This document shows, piece by piece, positions 9,658-22,493 of a DNA stretch of 64,000 nucleotides (its first letter is position 1; every line of letters starts with the position of its first letter). Source of the stretch: Mycobacterium seoulense (GTDB lineage: Bacteria > Actinomycetota > Actinomycetes > Mycobacteriales > Mycobacteriaceae); the NCBI RefSeq assembly GCF_010731595.1, contig NZ_AP022582.1, positions 1,116,001-1,180,000 on the forward strand, in the 5' to 3' direction. The notes below the pieces were generated by a model that was not told where the DNA came from, made no database searches, and saw only the letters and a program-made list of their open reading frames with translations. A program made the translations under genes and the position numbers.

Positions 9658-10377
9658 TCAGACCTGAACCGGCTGTCCGGGGGGCCGCAGCGCGGCGAAT
9701 TCATCGGTGACCCGCAGCCGGGAGTCGGTGAAGTGGTAGAGGGCGGCCGGCCGGCCCCCGCTGCGACCGGACTGCGCGATGGTGCCGGTCTGGCTGATCA
9801 CGCCGCGACGGACCAGCACCCGCTGCAGATTCGTCGCGTCGACCTGGTAGCCCAGCGCGGCGCCGTAGATGTCGCGCAGCGTGGAGAGCGCGAATTCCTT
9901 TGGCGCCAAGGCGAAACCGAGGTTGGTGTAGGACAGCTTGGCGACCAGCCGGGCGTGGGCGTGCGTCACCATCGGGCCGTGATCGAAGGCCATCGGCGGC
10001 AGGCAGCTCACCGGGTGCCAGCGGGTGTCCGGCGGCAGCTCGGGGGTGGCGGGGGAGGGCACCAGTCCCAGGAAGGTGGACGCGATGACCCGGGCGCCCG
10101 GCACCCGGTCCGGGTCGGAGAACACCGCCAGCTGTTCGAGGTGGGCGACCTCTTTGAGGTCCACCTTCTCGGCGAGTTGGCGGCGGACCGAGGTGGTCAT
10201 GTCCTCGTCGGTGCGCAGCCGCCCGCCGGGCAGCGACCAGGCGCCGCGCTGCGGTTCCTTGGCGCGCTGCCATAACAGCACGTTCAGCTGCGGTTTTTGT
10301 GTTCGCGGGCCGGCCGTTACCTGCCGAACCTGAAACACCACCGCGAGCACCTCGTGTTCAGTGCTAGTATGGCCCAT
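9658..10377 (-). CDS. nrtR: NrtR-type Nudix regulator of NAD synthesis
   Basis: 239 aa from ATG 10377 (the reading frame extends upstream, but a -10 and operator occupy that DNA). The N-terminal half is a Nudix domain with a degenerate Nudix box ([10 protein letters not shown]...[10 protein letters not shown]), as expected for NrtR proteins that bind ADP-ribose or NAD metabolites rather than hydrolyse them. The C-terminal part (from about residue 150) is a winged helix of the NrtR type ([28 protein letters not shown]). Mycobacterial NrtR is known as a repressor of nadABC; here it is divergent from nadA across a 46-bp gap with a perfect inverted repeat. The mRNA is predicted leaderless. Confidence 0.88.
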   Translation of the reverse strand: MGHTSTEHEVLAVVFQVRQVTAGPRTQKPQLNVLLWQRAKEPQRGAWSLPGGRLRTDEDMTTSVRRQLAEKVDLKEVAHLEQLAVFSDPDRVPGARVIASTFLGLVPSPATPELPPDTRWHPVSCLPPMAFDHGPMVTHAHARLVAKLSYTNLGFALAPKEFALSTLRDIYGAALGYQVDATNLQRVLVRRGVISQTGTIAQSGRSGGRPAALYHFTDSRLRVTDEFAALRPPGQPVQV

Positions 10378-10400
10378 GTTTTCGATTATAAGTCGAAAAC
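10365..10400. promoter_or_regulatory. divergent nrtR/nadA promoter with candidate NrtR operator
   Basis: A perfect inverted repeat, GTTTTCGA (10378-10385) and TCGAAAAC (10393-10400), has a 7-nt spacer TTATAAG. On the minus strand the spacer region reads TATAAT (10390-10385), a perfect -10, 7 nt before the nrtR ATG, implying a leaderless nrtR mRNA. On the plus strand TAGTAT (10365-10370) is a suitable nadA -10 with a start near 10377. A protein on the repeat would cover the nrtR -10 and the nadA start region together. Confidence 0.7.
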
Positions 10401-10423
10401 CTCGTGGGCTGAAAGGAGCCGCC

Positions 10424-11473
10424 GTGACGGTTATGAATCGCATGGACACGCTCGCCGAAGACATGATGGCCGACGTCACCAACTCGCCCACCGGTTACGC
10501 CGGGGTGGACGGCGACGGGCGGTGGGCCGCCGAGATCCGCCGCCTGGCCAAGCTGCGCGGCGCCACGGTGCTCGCGCACAACTACCAGCTGCCCGCGATC
10601 CAGGACGTCGCCGACCACGTGGGGGACTCGCTGGCCCTGTCGCGGATCGCCGCCGAGGCGCCCGAGGACACCATCGTGTTCTGCGGGGTCCACTTCATGG
10701 CCGAGACCGCCAAGATCCTCAGCCCGGAGAAGACGGTCCTCATCCCGGACCAGCGGGCCGGCTGCTCGCTGGCCGACTCGATCACCGCCGACGAGCTGCG
10801 CGCCTGGAAGGACGAGCACCCCGGCGCCGTCGTCGTCTCCTACGTCAACACCACCGCCGCGGTGAAGGCGCTCACCGACATCTGCTGCACGTCGTCCAAT
10901 GCGGTCGACGTGGTGAACTCCATCGACCCCGACCGCGAGGTCCTGTTCTGCCCGGACCAATTCCTCGGGGCCCACGTGCGCCGGGTGACCGGCCGCACGA
11001 ACATGCACGTGTGGGCCGGCGAATGCCACGTCCACGCCGGGATCAACGGCGACGAGCTGTCCGAGCAGGCCCGCGCGAACCCCGACGCCGAGTTGTATGT
11101 GCATCCCGAATGTGGTTGTGCCACTTCAGCGTTGTACCTCGCCGGCGAGGGCGCCTTCCCGGCGGACCGGGTGAAGATCCTGTCCACGGGCGGCATGCTG
11201 GACGCCGCGCACGAGACCCGGGCCCGCAAGGTGCTGGTGGCCACCGAGGTCGGCATGCTGCATCAGCTGCGCCGGGCGGCCCCGCAAGTCGACTTCCGGG
11301 CCGTCAACGACCGGGCGTCCTGCAAGTACATGAAGATGATCACGCCCGCGGCCCTGCTGCGCTGCCTGGTGGACGGGGCCGACGAAGTCGACGTCGACCC
11401 CGAGACCGCGGCGGCGGGCCGCCGCAGCGTGCAGCGAATGATCGCGATCGGCCAGCCGGGCGGTGGCGAATGA
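10424..11473 (+). CDS. nadA: quinolinate synthase A
   Basis: [4Fe-4S] enzyme that condenses iminoaspartate with dihydroxyacetone phosphate to quinolinate, the committed step of de novo NAD synthesis. 349 aa from GTG 10424, which has AAAGGAG 5 nt upstream. Conserved blocks [40 protein letters not shown] and [12 protein letters not shown] are all present, including the cluster cysteines. The stop overlaps the nadB ATG by 4 bp. Probably repressed by the adjacent NrtR. Confidence 0.97.
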   Translation: MTVMNRMDTLAEDMMADVTNSPTGYAGVDGDGRWAAEIRRLAKLRGATVLAHNYQLPAIQDVADHVGDSLALSRIAAEAPEDTIVFCGVHFMAETAKILSPEKTVLIPDQRAGCSLADSITADELRAWKDEHPGAVVVSYVNTTAAVKALTDICCTSSNAVDVVNSIDPDREVLFCPDQFLGAHVRRVTGRTNMHVWAGECHVHAGINGDELSEQARANPDAELYVHPECGCATSALYLAGEGAFPADRVKILSTGGMLDAAHETRARKVLVATEVGMLHQLRRAAPQVDFRAVNDRASCKYMKMITPAALLRCLVDGADEVDVDPETAAAGRRSVQRMIAIGQPGGGE

Positions 11474-13041
11474 TCGTCCGGCCGGCCTGGAGGGACAGCG
11501 CCGACGTCGTCGTCATCGGTACCGGTGTCGCGGGACTGGCCGCGGCCCTGGCCGCCCGTCGCGCCGGGCGCAGCGTCGTCGTGCTGAGCAAGGCCGACCA
11601 GGCGCGCATGACGGCGACCCACTACGCCCAGGGCGGCATCGCGGTGGTCTTGCCCGACGGCGACGACTCCGTGGAGGCCCACGTGGCCGACACCGTGGCC
11701 GCGGGCGCCGGGCTGTGTGATCCCGACGCGGTGGCATCGATCGTCGCCGACGGCTTCCGGGCGGTGTCCGAATTGGTCGGTGCCGGAGCGCGATTCGATG
11801 AGGCCGCCCCGGGACGCTGGGACGTGACGCGCGAAGGTGGACACTCGCGGCGGCGGATCGTGCACGCCGGCGGCGACGCCACCGGCGCCGAGGTGCAGCG
11901 CGCGCTCGACCACGCCGCCCGGCTGCTGGACATCCGCACCAGCCACGTCGCGCTGCGTGTGCTGCACGACGGCACGGCCGTGACCGGCGTGTCCGTCGGC
12001 AACCCGGACGGCTACGGGATCATCAGCGCGCCCGCGGTGATCCTGGCCTCCGGCGGGCTCGGTCACCTCTACGGCGCGACCACCAATCCCGAGGGCTCCA
12101 CCGGCGACGGCATCGCGTTGGCGCTGTGGGCCGGTGTCGCGGTCAGCGACCTCGAGTTCATCCAGTTCCACCCGACGATGCTCTTCGGTGGCGGCGGCGG
12201 CCGGCGTCCGCTGATCACCGAGGCCATCCGCGGTGAGGGCGCGATACTGCTTGACCGGCAAGGTAATTCGGTCACCGCCGGCGTTCATCCGATGGGCGAC
12301 CTGGCGCCGCGTGACGTCGTCGCCGCCGCCATCGACACGCGTCTGAAGGCGACCGGCGACCCGTGCGTCTTCCTCGACGCGCGCGGCATCGAGGGCTTCG
12401 CCACCCGGTTCCCGACCGTGACCGCCGCGTGCCGCGCCGCCGGCATCGACCCCGTCCGCCAACCCATCCCGGTGGTGCCGGGCGCGCACTACAGCTGCGG
12501 GGGCGTCGTCACCGACGTGCACGGGCAGACCGAGCTGCCGGGGCTCTTCGCCGCCGGCGAGGTGGCGCGTACCGGCATGCACGGCGCCAACCGGCTGGCG
12601 TCCAACAGCCTGCTGGAGGGCCTGGTGGTCGGGGGCCGCGCCGGTAAGGCCGCGGCCGCGCACGCGGCGGCGGCGGGCCGCGTCGTGGCGTCGGAGTGCG
12701 AGCCGTCCGCCCACACCGCCCCGGAGCGCGGCCGGTTGCAGGCCGCGATGAGCCGCGACGCCTCGGTGGTGCGCGACTCCGCCGGGCTCAGCCGGTTGTC
12801 CGACACGCTGTCGGGGGCGCCGGTGCGCGCCATCGCCGGCCGTCGCGATTTCGAGGACGTCGCGTTGGCCATGGCCGCCCGCGCGGTGACGGCCGCGGCC
12901 CTGGCCCGCGACGAGAGCCGGGGCTGCCACCACCGGGCCGAATACCCCGACCCCGCGCCGGAGCAGGCGCGCAGCAGCGTGCTGCGGCTGGCCGACGACC
13001 GCAACTCGGTGGCGGTGGAGGCGCTGGCGGCGGTGGGCTGA
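11470..13041 (+). CDS. nadB: L-aspartate oxidase
   Basis: FAD enzyme that oxidises aspartate to iminoaspartate for NadA. 523 aa. The N-terminus has the dinucleotide fold [19 protein letters not shown]; succinate-dehydrogenase-like blocks follow ([64 protein letters not shown]). The protein is slightly shorter at the C-terminus than enterobacterial NadB, as in other mycobacteria. The ATG overlaps the nadA stop and the stop shares a base with the nadC ATG, so nadABC is a single coupled operon. Confidence 0.97.
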   Translation: MIVRPAWRDSADVVVIGTGVAGLAAALAARRAGRSVVVLSKADQARMTATHYAQGGIAVVLPDGDDSVEAHVADTVAAGAGLCDPDAVASIVADGFRAVSELVGAGARFDEAAPGRWDVTREGGHSRRRIVHAGGDATGAEVQRALDHAARLLDIRTSHVALRVLHDGTAVTGVSVGNPDGYGIISAPAVILASGGLGHLYGATTNPEGSTGDGIALALWAGVAVSDLEFIQFHPTMLFGGGGGRRPLITEAIRGEGAILLDRQGNSVTAGVHPMGDLAPRDVVAAAIDTRLKATGDPCVFLDARGIEGFATRFPTVTAACRAAGIDPVRQPIPVVPGAHYSCGGVVTDVHGQTELPGLFAAGEVARTGMHGANRLASNSLLEGLVVGGRAGKAAAAHAAAAGRVVASECEPSAHTAPERGRLQAAMSRDASVVRDSAGLSRLSDTLSGAPVRAIAGRRDFEDVALAMAARAVTAAALARDESRGCHHRAEYPDPAPEQARSSVLRLADDRNSVAVEALAAVG

Positions 13042-13892
13042 TGATGCTGCCCGACGAACGCAGCGCCGCTCAGGACACCATCCGGCGCGCTCTGGAAGAG
13101 GACCTGCGGTACGGGCCCGACGTCACCACGCTCGCGACGGTGCCCGCCGGCGCGGTGGCCACGGCATCGATGGTGCCCCGCGAGGCCGGCGTGATCGCCG
13201 GCGTCGAGGTGGCGCTGCTGGTCCTCGACGCCGTCCTCGCCGGTGGCTACGAGGTGGTGCACAGCGTCGAGGACGGCGCGCGGCTGCAGCCCGGCGAGCC
13301 GGTGCTGACCGTGCGCGCGGACACCCGCGGCCTGCTGACCGCCGAGCGGACGATGCTCAACCTGGTCTGCCACCTGTCGGGCATCGCCACCACGACGGCG
13401 GCCTGGGTCGACGCCGTGCACGGCACCAAGGCCAAGGTCCGCGACACCCGCAAAACCCTGCCCGGGCTGCGCGCGCTGCAGAAATACGCGGTGCGGGTCG
13501 GCGGGGGCGTCAACCACCGGATGGGCCTGGGGGACGCGGCGCTGATCAAGGACAACCACGTGGTGGCCGCCGGATCGGTGGTGGACGCGCTGCGGGCGGT
13601 GCGCGACGCGGCGCCGGATCTGCCCTGCGAGGTGGAGGTGGACTCCCTCGAGCAGCTCGACGAGGTGCTGGCCGAAAAGCCCGAACTGGTGCTGCTCGAC
13701 AACTTCCCGGTATGGCAGACGCAGATGGCCGTGCAGCGCCGGGACGCGCGCGCGCCCGCCGTCCTGCTCGAGTCCTCCGGCGGACTCAGCCTGGACAACG
13801 CCGCCACCTACGCGGCGACCGGGGTGGACTACCTCGCCGTGGGCGCGTTGACGCACTCCGTGCGCGCGCTCGACGTCGGCCTGGACATGTAG
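13041..13892 (+). CDS. nadC: quinolinate phosphoribosyltransferase
   Basis: Converts quinolinate and PRPP to nicotinate mononucleotide, the third step of the nadABC pathway. 283 aa from ATG 13041 (the adjacent ATG 13044 is equally possible). Family blocks DTRKTLPGLR, KYAVRVGGGVNHRMGL, LIKDNH, EVEVDSLEQ and VLLDNF contain the substrate-binding Arg, Lys and His residues. Ends 5 bp before the convergent TetR gene. Confidence 0.97.
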   Translation: MMLPDERSAAQDTIRRALEEDLRYGPDVTTLATVPAGAVATASMVPREAGVIAGVEVALLVLDAVLAGGYEVVHSVEDGARLQPGEPVLTVRADTRGLLTAERTMLNLVCHLSGIATTTAAWVDAVHGTKAKVRDTRKTLPGLRALQKYAVRVGGGVNHRMGLGDAALIKDNHVVAAGSVVDALRAVRDAAPDLPCEVEVDSLEQLDEVLAEKPELVLLDNFPVWQTQMAVQRRDARAPAVLLESSGGLSLDNAATYAATGVDYLAVGALTHSVRALDVGLDM

Positions 13893-13897
13893 GGCCG

Positions 13898-14464
13898 TCA
13901 GCCGCGCAGCAGCCTGCGTGCGGCGGGCTTGGCGGCGGCGAGCGCGCCAGCGTCACCGGAGATCCGGGACAGGATCAGCGCGCCCTCGATCAACGAGATC
14001 ACCGCAAGCGCAACCTGTTCCGCCGCATCGGCCGACCAGCCGTCGGAGCGCAACCGTCCCTCGACCGCCGCACACCAGCCCTTGAAGGCGCGGGCGGAGG
14101 CCTCGCGCATCAGCGGGCTCGCGTCCACCGACTCGGTGGCGATCGGCTCGATCGGGCAACCGTCGCGCGGGTCGCCGGCCAGCCCGGCCTCCAGGAGGTC
14201 GATCCAGCGGTCGACGACATCGGCCACGGGCCGTTCGGTCGCCAGGAACCGGCGCAGCAGTTGCTCGATGGCGGACCCGGTCGCGTCGACGACCGCGGCG
14301 GCCAGTTCCTGCTTGCCCCGCGGGAAGTGGTGATACAGCGATCCGGGCTTGACGCCGGCCTCGTCGAGGATCTGGTTGAGCCCGGTGGCCGCAAAACCCT
14401 GGCGCCGGAACAGGGTGGCGGCGGCGTCGATCAGCGCTGCGCGGCTGCGGTCTGGGCGGGGCAT
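13898..14464 (-). CDS. TetR-family transcriptional regulator
   Basis: 188 aa from ATG 14464. The N-terminal helix-turn-helix is typical of TetR (AATLFRRQGFAATGLNQILDEAGVK... with GSLYHHFPRGKQEL at the recognition helix). The C-terminal domain resembles the LmrA/YxaF-like group by length and a CPIEPIATES segment, so the ligand may be hydrophobic, but this is unproven. An upstream in-frame ATG (14494) is rejected because it lies inside the operator palindrome. TAAAGT ends 7 nt before the chosen ATG, indicating a leaderless mRNA. Divergent from the alcohol dehydrogenase it probably controls. Confidence 0.88.
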   Translation of the reverse strand: MPRPDRSRAALIDAAATLFRRQGFAATGLNQILDEAGVKPGSLYHHFPRGKQELAAAVVDATGSAIEQLLRRFLATERPVADVVDRWIDLLEAGLAGDPRDGCPIEPIATESVDASPLMREASARAFKGWCAAVEGRLRSDGWSADAAEQVALAVISLIEGALILSRISGDAGALAAAKPAARRLLRG

Positions 14465-14471
14465 GCTATTG

Positions 14472-14495
14472 ACTTTACTTGAGTGATCACTCAAG
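14472..14495. promoter_or_regulatory. TetR operator palindrome and tetR -10
   Basis: CTTGAGTGATCACTCAAG (14478-14495) is a perfect 18-bp palindrome in the 40-bp gap between the divergent regulator and dehydrogenase. It abuts TAAAGT (minus strand of 14472-14477), the likely tetR -10. The dehydrogenase ATG is only 10 bp past the palindrome, so the site should affect both promoters. Confidence 0.75.
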
Positions 14496-14504
14496 AATGC
14501 AGAG

Positions 14505-15533
14505 ATGAGGCAGTTGACGTTCGAAGAGGCCGGGCGCTACTCGTGGCGCGAGGTGCCCGACCCGGCGATCACCGCGCCCGCACAGGCGCTGGTCCGGCCG
14601 GTGGCGGTGGCCTGCTGCGACCTGGACGTCGGCGTCAGCCAGGGCTGGCTGCCGGTGCCGCCGGGGCACGCGGTCGGTCACGAGGGCATCGCCGAGGTCG
14701 TCGCCGTCGGCGACGACGTGCGCGGCGTCCGGGTGGGCGATCGGGTGGTGGTGCCCTTCCAGATCAGCTGCGGAAGCTGCGCCGCATGCCGCCGCGGCGT
14801 CACCGGTTCGTGCGCCTCGGTGCCGTTGATGGCGACCTACGGGATGGCCTCGATCTCCGGGCTGGACGGCGGGGGCTTCATGTCGGATCTGGTGCTGGTG
14901 CCCTATGCCGACGCGATGCTGATCCCGCTCCCCGCGGGCGTCGACCCGGTCACCATCGCGTCGCTCTCGGACAACATCCCCGACGCCTGGCGGGCCGTCG
15001 GGCCCTATGCGCCCGAATTGGCGGCGCTCGATCCGGCCGAGCGCCGCGTCCTGGTGGTCGGGCGGCTGTCGATCGGGCTGTATGCGGCGGCCTTGGCGGT
15101 GGCGCTCGGAGCCCGCGTCGACTACCTCGACACCGATCAACAGCGCCTGGCGGCCGCCGAAAAGCTCGGTGCCGCCGCGCACGACCGGGTCAAGCCGGAC
15201 AAGTCATGGGATCCCTACCCCGTCACCGCGCACACCTCGGCCGATCCCGCGGTCCTTGCCGCCACGCTGCGCGCGACCTGGCCGGACGGGGTCTGCACCG
15301 ACACCGGGATCTACTTCCAACCCACCGTCGAGATGCCGCTGCTATCGATGTACACCCGCGGCGTGCGCTTCGTCACGGGGCGGGTGAACGCGCGTGTGGT
15401 CATCCCGCAGGTGCTCGAGCTGCTGACCGGCGGGTGCGACCTGTCACCGGCCGTGGACCGCGTCGTGCCGTGGGAGGACGCGCCTTCGGTCTGGCCGGCG
15501 ATGACCGGTAAGACCGTCTTCACTCGCGCCTAG
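14505..15533 (+). CDS. zinc-dependent alcohol dehydrogenase, MDR family
   Basis: 342 aa. Medium-chain dehydrogenase with the catalytic zinc block PPGHAVGHEGIAEVV (His59, Glu60) and a complete four-cysteine structural zinc lobe (C89, C92, C95, C103). The nucleotide-binding loop reads VVGRLSIGLYAAALA instead of a usual GxGxxG, yet the acidic residue that selects NAD(H) (YLDTD) is present, so cofactor preference is probably NAD. Divergent from a TetR gene across a strong palindrome, which suggests substrate-induced expression. The natural alcohol or aldehyde is unknown. This pair is not in the M. tuberculosis order I remember between nadC and the following gene. Confidence 0.85.
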   Translation: MRQLTFEEAGRYSWREVPDPAITAPAQALVRPVAVACCDLDVGVSQGWLPVPPGHAVGHEGIAEVVAVGDDVRGVRVGDRVVVPFQISCGSCAACRRGVTGSCASVPLMATYGMASISGLDGGGFMSDLVLVPYADAMLIPLPAGVDPVTIASLSDNIPDAWRAVGPYAPELAALDPAERRVLVVGRLSIGLYAAALAVALGARVDYLDTDQQRLAAAEKLGAAAHDRVKPDKSWDPYPVTAHTSADPAVLAATLRATWPDGVCTDTGIYFQPTVEMPLLSMYTRGVRFVTGRVNARVVIPQVLELLTGGCDLSPAVDRVVPWEDAPSVWPAMTGKTVFTRA

Positions 15534-15552
15534 GCCGGCGCCCAGGCCTCCT

Positions 15553-15975
15553 CTAGGAAATGTCGCCGACGAAGACGCCTATCCGGCGCAGCTGCATGCG
15601 GGCCATCCGGGGCAGGCGCTCGGCCTCGGGGCCGTCCGAGCCGGCCGGCAGGATCCGCGGGTTGGTGATGTGCACCACGCGATTGCGGCTGAACTGGACG
15701 TCGGCCTCGCCGGCCGCCAGGACGTTCTTGACCCAGTTCGTCTTGCCGTGGCCGAGCGCGATCGCCAGCACGTTCCCCTTGCGGTAGGGGGTGATGATGG
15801 TCTCGTACGATGTGCCGGAGGTGCGGCCACGGTGCTTGATGGTCGCGGTCCCGGGCAGAAACCGGGCGATCGGCTTCACCGCCGGGTTGAAATACTTGAT
15901 CTGGAAGCGCTCGAACCAGGGCGGGAACACCATCGGGACGCCCGGGGCGTTATTGGGGTGATCCTTCGCGGACAT
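15553..15975 (-). CDS. deazaflavin (F420)-dependent nitroreductase-family protein
   Basis: 140 aa from ATG 15975, which has AGGAG 7 nt upstream. The sequence matches the Ddn/DUF385 split-barrel family of mycobacterial F420H2-dependent reductases: PGTATIKHRGRTSGTSYETIITPYRKGN followed by VLAIALGHGKTNWVKNVLAAGEADVQF. Such proteins reduce quinones or other electrophiles and Ddn activates nitroimidazoles; the substrate of this member is not known. It corresponds in position to Rv1598c. Divergent from hisD with an 83-bp gap. Confidence 0.82.
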   Translation of the reverse strand: MSAKDHPNNAPGVPMVFPPWFERFQIKYFNPAVKPIARFLPGTATIKHRGRTSGTSYETIITPYRKGNVLAIALGHGKTNWVKNVLAAGEADVQFSRNRVVHITNPRILPAGSDGPEAERLPRMARMQLRRIGVFVGDIS

Positions 15976-16058
15976 GACGGCTCCTGAGTTGGATGGGCCT
16001 TTGAACGGCACTGTACCGGCCGGATATCCACTTGAGTTCCTCTGGGACAATGGAGGCG

Positions 16059-19148
<3,090 letters not shown>

Positions 19149-19152
<4 letters not shown>

Positions 19153-19769
19153 CAACACCATCCGTCGTCGTCCTGGATTACGGCTCGGGCAACCTACGGT
19201 CGGCCCAGCGCGCTCTGCAGCGGGCCGGCGCGTCGGTCGAGGTGACCGACGACCCCGATGCGGCCGCCGCCGCCGACGGGCTGGTGGTCCCCGGCGTCGG
19301 GGCGTTCGAGGCGTGCATGACCGGCCTGCGCAAAGTTCACGGCGACCGCATCATCGCCGACCGGGTCGCCGCCGGGCGGCCGGTGCTGGGGGTCTGCGTC
19401 GGGATGCAGATCCTGTTCGCCAGCGGTGTCGAATTCGGCGTGCAGACAACGGGTTGCGGGCAGTGGCCGGGGGAGGTCACCCGGCTGGACGCCCCGGTGA
19501 TCCCGCACATGGGCTGGAACGTCGTCGAAGCCGGGGCCGGCACCACCCTGTTCAAGGGGCTGGACGCCGACACCCGGTTCTACTTCGTGCACTCCTACGC
19601 CGCGCAGCAATGGGAGGGCTCGCCCGAGGCCGTGCTCACCTGGGCCACCCACCGGGTGCCCTTCCTGGCCGCCGTCGAGCAAGGGCCGCTGTCGGCCACC
19701 CAGTTCCACCCCGAGAAGAGCGGGGATGCCGGTGCGGCGGTGTTGCGCAATTGGATCGAGGCGCTGTGA
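19149..19769 (+). CDS. hisH: imidazole glycerol phosphate synthase, glutaminase subunit
   Basis: Class I glutamine amidotransferase that supplies ammonia to HisF. 206 aa. The nucleophile Cys83 lies in [10 protein letters not shown], and the partner His/Glu are in [24 protein letters not shown] opens the domain. GTG start overlaps the hisB stop by 4 bp. Confidence 0.97.
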
Positions 19770-19788
19770 CGAACGGCTTGGAGGGAAT

Positions 19789-20532
19789 GTGTTGATCTTG
19801 TTGCCCGCGGTCGACGTGGTCGACGGCCGCGCCGTGCGGCTGGTCCAGGGCAAGGCGGGCAGCGAAACGGAGTACGGCTCGGCGCTGGACGCGGCGCTGG
19901 GCTGGCAGCGCGACGGCGCGGAATGGATCCACCTGGTCGACTTGGACGCGGCCTTCGGGCGCGGCTCGAACCGCGAACTGCTCGCCGAGGTGGTCGGCAA
20001 GCTCGACGTGCAGGTGGAGCTGTCCGGCGGGATCCGGGACGACGAGTCCCTGGCCGCGGCGCTGGCCACCGGCTGCGCCCGGGTCAACCTGGGCACGGCG
20101 GCCCTGGAGAATCCGCAGTGGTGCGCGCGCGCGATCGGCGAGCACGGCGAGAAGGTCGCCGTCGGGCTGGACGTGCAGATCGACAAAACCAACCCAGCGG
20201 GGCGGCACCGGTTGCGCGGGCGTGGCTGGGAAACCGACGGCGGCGACCTGTGGGACGTGCTGGAACGCCTGGACGGCGAAGGCTGTTCGCGCTTCGTCGT
20301 CACCGACGTCAGCAAGGACGGCACGCTGGGCGGACCCAACCTCGAGCTGCTGGCCGCCGTCGCCGAGCGGACCGACGCGCCGGTGATCGCCTCCGGCGGC
20401 GTGTCGAGCCTGGATGACCTCCGCGCGATCGCCACCCTGACCGACCGCGGCGTCGAGGGAGCCATCGTCGGGAAAGCCCTCTACGCCGGGCGGTTCACCC
20501 TGCCGCAGGCGCTGGCCGCGGTCGCGGGGTAG
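19789..20532 (+). CDS. hisA: phosphoribosyl isomerase A (HisA/TrpF dual enzyme)
   Basis: (beta-alpha)8 barrel isomerase. 247 aa from GTG 19789, with GGAGGG 3-4 nt upstream. Catalytic Asp9 (LPAVDVV) and the second Asp in [16 protein letters not shown] are present, with phosphate loops GGIRDD and ASGGVSS. In mycobacteria this protein (PriA) also isomerises phosphoribosylanthranilate in tryptophan synthesis. No separate trpF occurs between trpE and trpA in this window, which fits the dual role. The loop [17 protein letters not shown] matches the PriA loop that switches between the two substrates. Confidence 0.95.
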   Translation: MLILLPAVDVVDGRAVRLVQGKAGSETEYGSALDAALGWQRDGAEWIHLVDLDAAFGRGSNRELLAEVVGKLDVQVELSGGIRDDESLAAALATGCARVNLGTAALENPQWCARAIGEHGEKVAVGLDVQIDKTNPAGRHRLRGRGWETDGGDLWDVLERLDGEGCSRFVVTDVSKDGTLGGPNLELLAAVAERTDAPVIASGGVSSLDDLRAIATLTDRGVEGAIVGKALYAGRFTLPQALAAVAG

Positions 20533-20539
20533 GGCCGCG

Positions 20540-21340
20540 ATGGACCTGGACGCGTTGGTCAAGAAGGCGTCGGCGATCCTCGACGACGCCACCGACCCGT
20601 TCCTTGCCGGCCACCGCGCCGATTCGGCGGTCCAGAAGAAGGGCAACGACTTCGCCACCGACGTGGACCTCGCGATCGAGCGGCAGGTGGTCGACGCGCT
20701 GACCGAGGCCACCGGAATCGGCGTGCATGGCGAGGAATTCGGCGGCAGCGACGTCGACTCGGAATGGGTGTGGGTGCTCGACCCGGTCGACGGCACGTTC
20801 AACTATGCGGCGGGATCGCCGATGGCGGGAATCCTGCTGGGGTTGCTGCACCACGGCGACCCGGTGGCCGGGCTGACGTGGCTGCCCTTCGTCGACCAGC
20901 GCTACACCGCGGTGGTGGACGGTCCGTTGATGAAAAACGGTGTCGCCCAGCCGTCGCTGGCCCCCGTCGACCTGACCGACGCCCTGATCGGTGCCGGCTC
21001 GTTCAGCGCCGACGCGCGGGGCCGGTTCCCGGGGCGCTACCGGATGGCGGTGCTGGAGAACCTCAGCCGGGTGTCGTCGCGCCTGCGGATGCACGGCTCC
21101 ACGGGGCTCGACCTCGCCTACGTCGCCGACGGCGTCCTCGGTGGCTCGATCAGTTTCGGGGGCCACGTGTGGGACCACGCCGCGGGCGTGGCGCTGGTGC
21201 GTGCGGCGGGCGGCGTCGTCACCGACGTCCACGGTGAACCGTGGACCCCCGCGTCGGATTCCGCGCTGGCCGCGGGGCCACACGCGCACGCGGAGCTTCT
21301 CGAGATCCTGCGCAGCACCGGCCGACCGGAGGACTTCTGA
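20540..21340 (+). CDS. impA: inositol monophosphatase-family phosphatase
   Basis: 266 aa. The metal site of the family is complete: [22 protein letters not shown] and [15 protein letters not shown]. It sits between hisA (7-nt gap) and hisF (1-nt gap), so it is co-expressed with histidine synthesis. The family includes inositol-1-phosphatase and histidinol-phosphate phosphatase (HisN). The operon position favours HisN-like activity, but M. tuberculosis has another characterised HisN elsewhere and names this gene impA; both remain possible. Confidence 0.88.
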   Translation: MDLDALVKKASAILDDATDPFLAGHRADSAVQKKGNDFATDVDLAIERQVVDALTEATGIGVHGEEFGGSDVDSEWVWVLDPVDGTFNYAAGSPMAGILLGLLHHGDPVAGLTWLPFVDQRYTAVVDGPLMKNGVAQPSLAPVDLTDALIGAGSFSADARGRFPGRYRMAVLENLSRVSSRLRMHGSTGLDLAYVADGVLGGSISFGGHVWDHAAGVALVRAAGGVVTDVHGEPWTPASDSALAAGPHAHAELLEILRSTGRPEDF

Positions 21341-21341
21341 G

Positions 21342-22127
21342 ATGTCGTCGGGCAATGGCCTTGCGGTGCGGGTGATTCCGTGCCTGGACGTCGACGCGGG
21401 GCGGGTGGTCAAGGGAGTCAACTTCGAAAACCTGCGCGACGCGGGCGATCCCGTCGAGCTCGCCGCCGCCTACGACGCCGAGGGCGCCGACGAACTCACG
21501 TTCCTCGACGTCACCGCCTCGTCGTCGGGACGGGCCACCATGCTGGACGTGGTGCGCCGCACGGCCGAACAGGTGTTCATTCCGCTGACCGTCGGCGGCG
21601 GGGTGCGCACGGTCGCCGACGTCGACGTCTTGCTGCGCGCGGGCGCCGACAAGGTGTCGATCAACACCGCGGCGATCGCCCGGCCCGACCTGCTGGAGGA
21701 AATGGCGAGGCAGTTCGGCTCGCAATGCATCGTGCTGTCGGTCGACGCCCGCACGGTGCCGCCGGGTTCGGTGCCCACGCCGTCGGGCTGGGAGGTCACC
21801 ACCCACGGCGGGCGCCGCGGGACGGGGATCGACGCGGTCGAATGGGCCTCCCGCGGCGCCGATCTGGGCGTGGGGGAGATCCTGCTGAACTCCATGGACG
21901 CCGACGGCACCAAGGCCGGCTTCGACTTGCCGATGCTGCGGGCGGTGCGCTCGGCGGTCACGGTGCCGGTGATCGCCAGCGGCGGCGCCGGCGCGGCCGA
22001 GCACTTCGCGCCCGCTGTCGCCGCCGGCGCCGATGCGGTGCTGGCGGCCAGCGTTTTTCACTTCCGGGAGTTGACCATCGGCCAGGTGAAGGCGGCCATG
22101 GCGGCCGAAGGGATCACCGTGCGATGA
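21342..22127 (+). CDS. hisF: imidazole glycerol phosphate synthase, cyclase subunit
   Basis: Barrel cyclase that uses HisH-derived ammonia to form IGP and AICAR. 261 aa. Catalytic Asp16 ([15 protein letters not shown]) and the second Asp in [15 protein letters not shown] are intact, with phosphate sites GGGVRT and ASGGAG. The start ATG lies 1 nt after the impA stop; the stop overlaps the hisI ATG by 4 bp. Confidence 0.97.
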   Translation: MSSGNGLAVRVIPCLDVDAGRVVKGVNFENLRDAGDPVELAAAYDAEGADELTFLDVTASSSGRATMLDVVRRTAEQVFIPLTVGGGVRTVADVDVLLRAGADKVSINTAAIARPDLLEEMARQFGSQCIVLSVDARTVPPGSVPTPSGWEVTTHGGRRGTGIDAVEWASRGADLGVGEILLNSMDADGTKAGFDLPMLRAVRSAVTVPVIASGGAGAAEHFAPAVAAGADAVLAASVFHFRELTIGQVKAAMAAEGITVR

Positions 22128-22471
22128 CGCTCGACCCGCAGATCGCCGCGCGCCTGAAGCGCAACGCCGACGGCCTGTTCACCGCCGTCGTGCAGGAGCG
22201 CGGAACCGGCGACGTGCTGATGGTCGCCTGGATGGACGACGCGGCGCTGGCCCGCACGCTCGAAACCCGTGAGGCGACGTACTTTTCGCGCTCCCGCGGC
22301 CAGCAGTGGGTCAAGGGCGCGACTTCGGGGCACACCCAATTCGTGCACTCGGTGCGGCTGGACTGCGACGGCGATGCCGTGCTGTTGACGGTCGACCAGG
22401 TGGGCGGCGCCTGCCACACCGGCGACCACAGCTGCTTCGACGCCGACGTGCTGCTGCAACCGGAGTGCTAG
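22124..22471 (+). CDS. hisI: phosphoribosyl-AMP cyclohydrolase
   Basis: Zinc hydrolase of histidine synthesis. 115 aa, a stand-alone HisI without the HisE pyrophosphohydrolase domain; hisE must be elsewhere in the genome, as in M. tuberculosis. Metal residues are in [14 protein letters not shown] and [11 protein letters not shown]. Last gene of the his operon; it converges on the WhiB gene with 22 bp between stops. Confidence 0.96.
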   Translation: MTLDPQIAARLKRNADGLFTAVVQERGTGDVLMVAWMDDAALARTLETREATYFSRSRGQQWVKGATSGHTQFVHSVRLDCDGDAVLLTVDQVGGACHTGDHSCFDADVLLQPEC

Positions 22472-22493
22472 GTGCGCTGCGGCCCCCGCGGCA

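Noticed and set aside
14465..14494. Upstream ATG adding ten residues to the TetR protein
   Set aside because: The codon lies inside the 18-bp palindrome and upstream of the tetR -10, so it would not be in the transcript.
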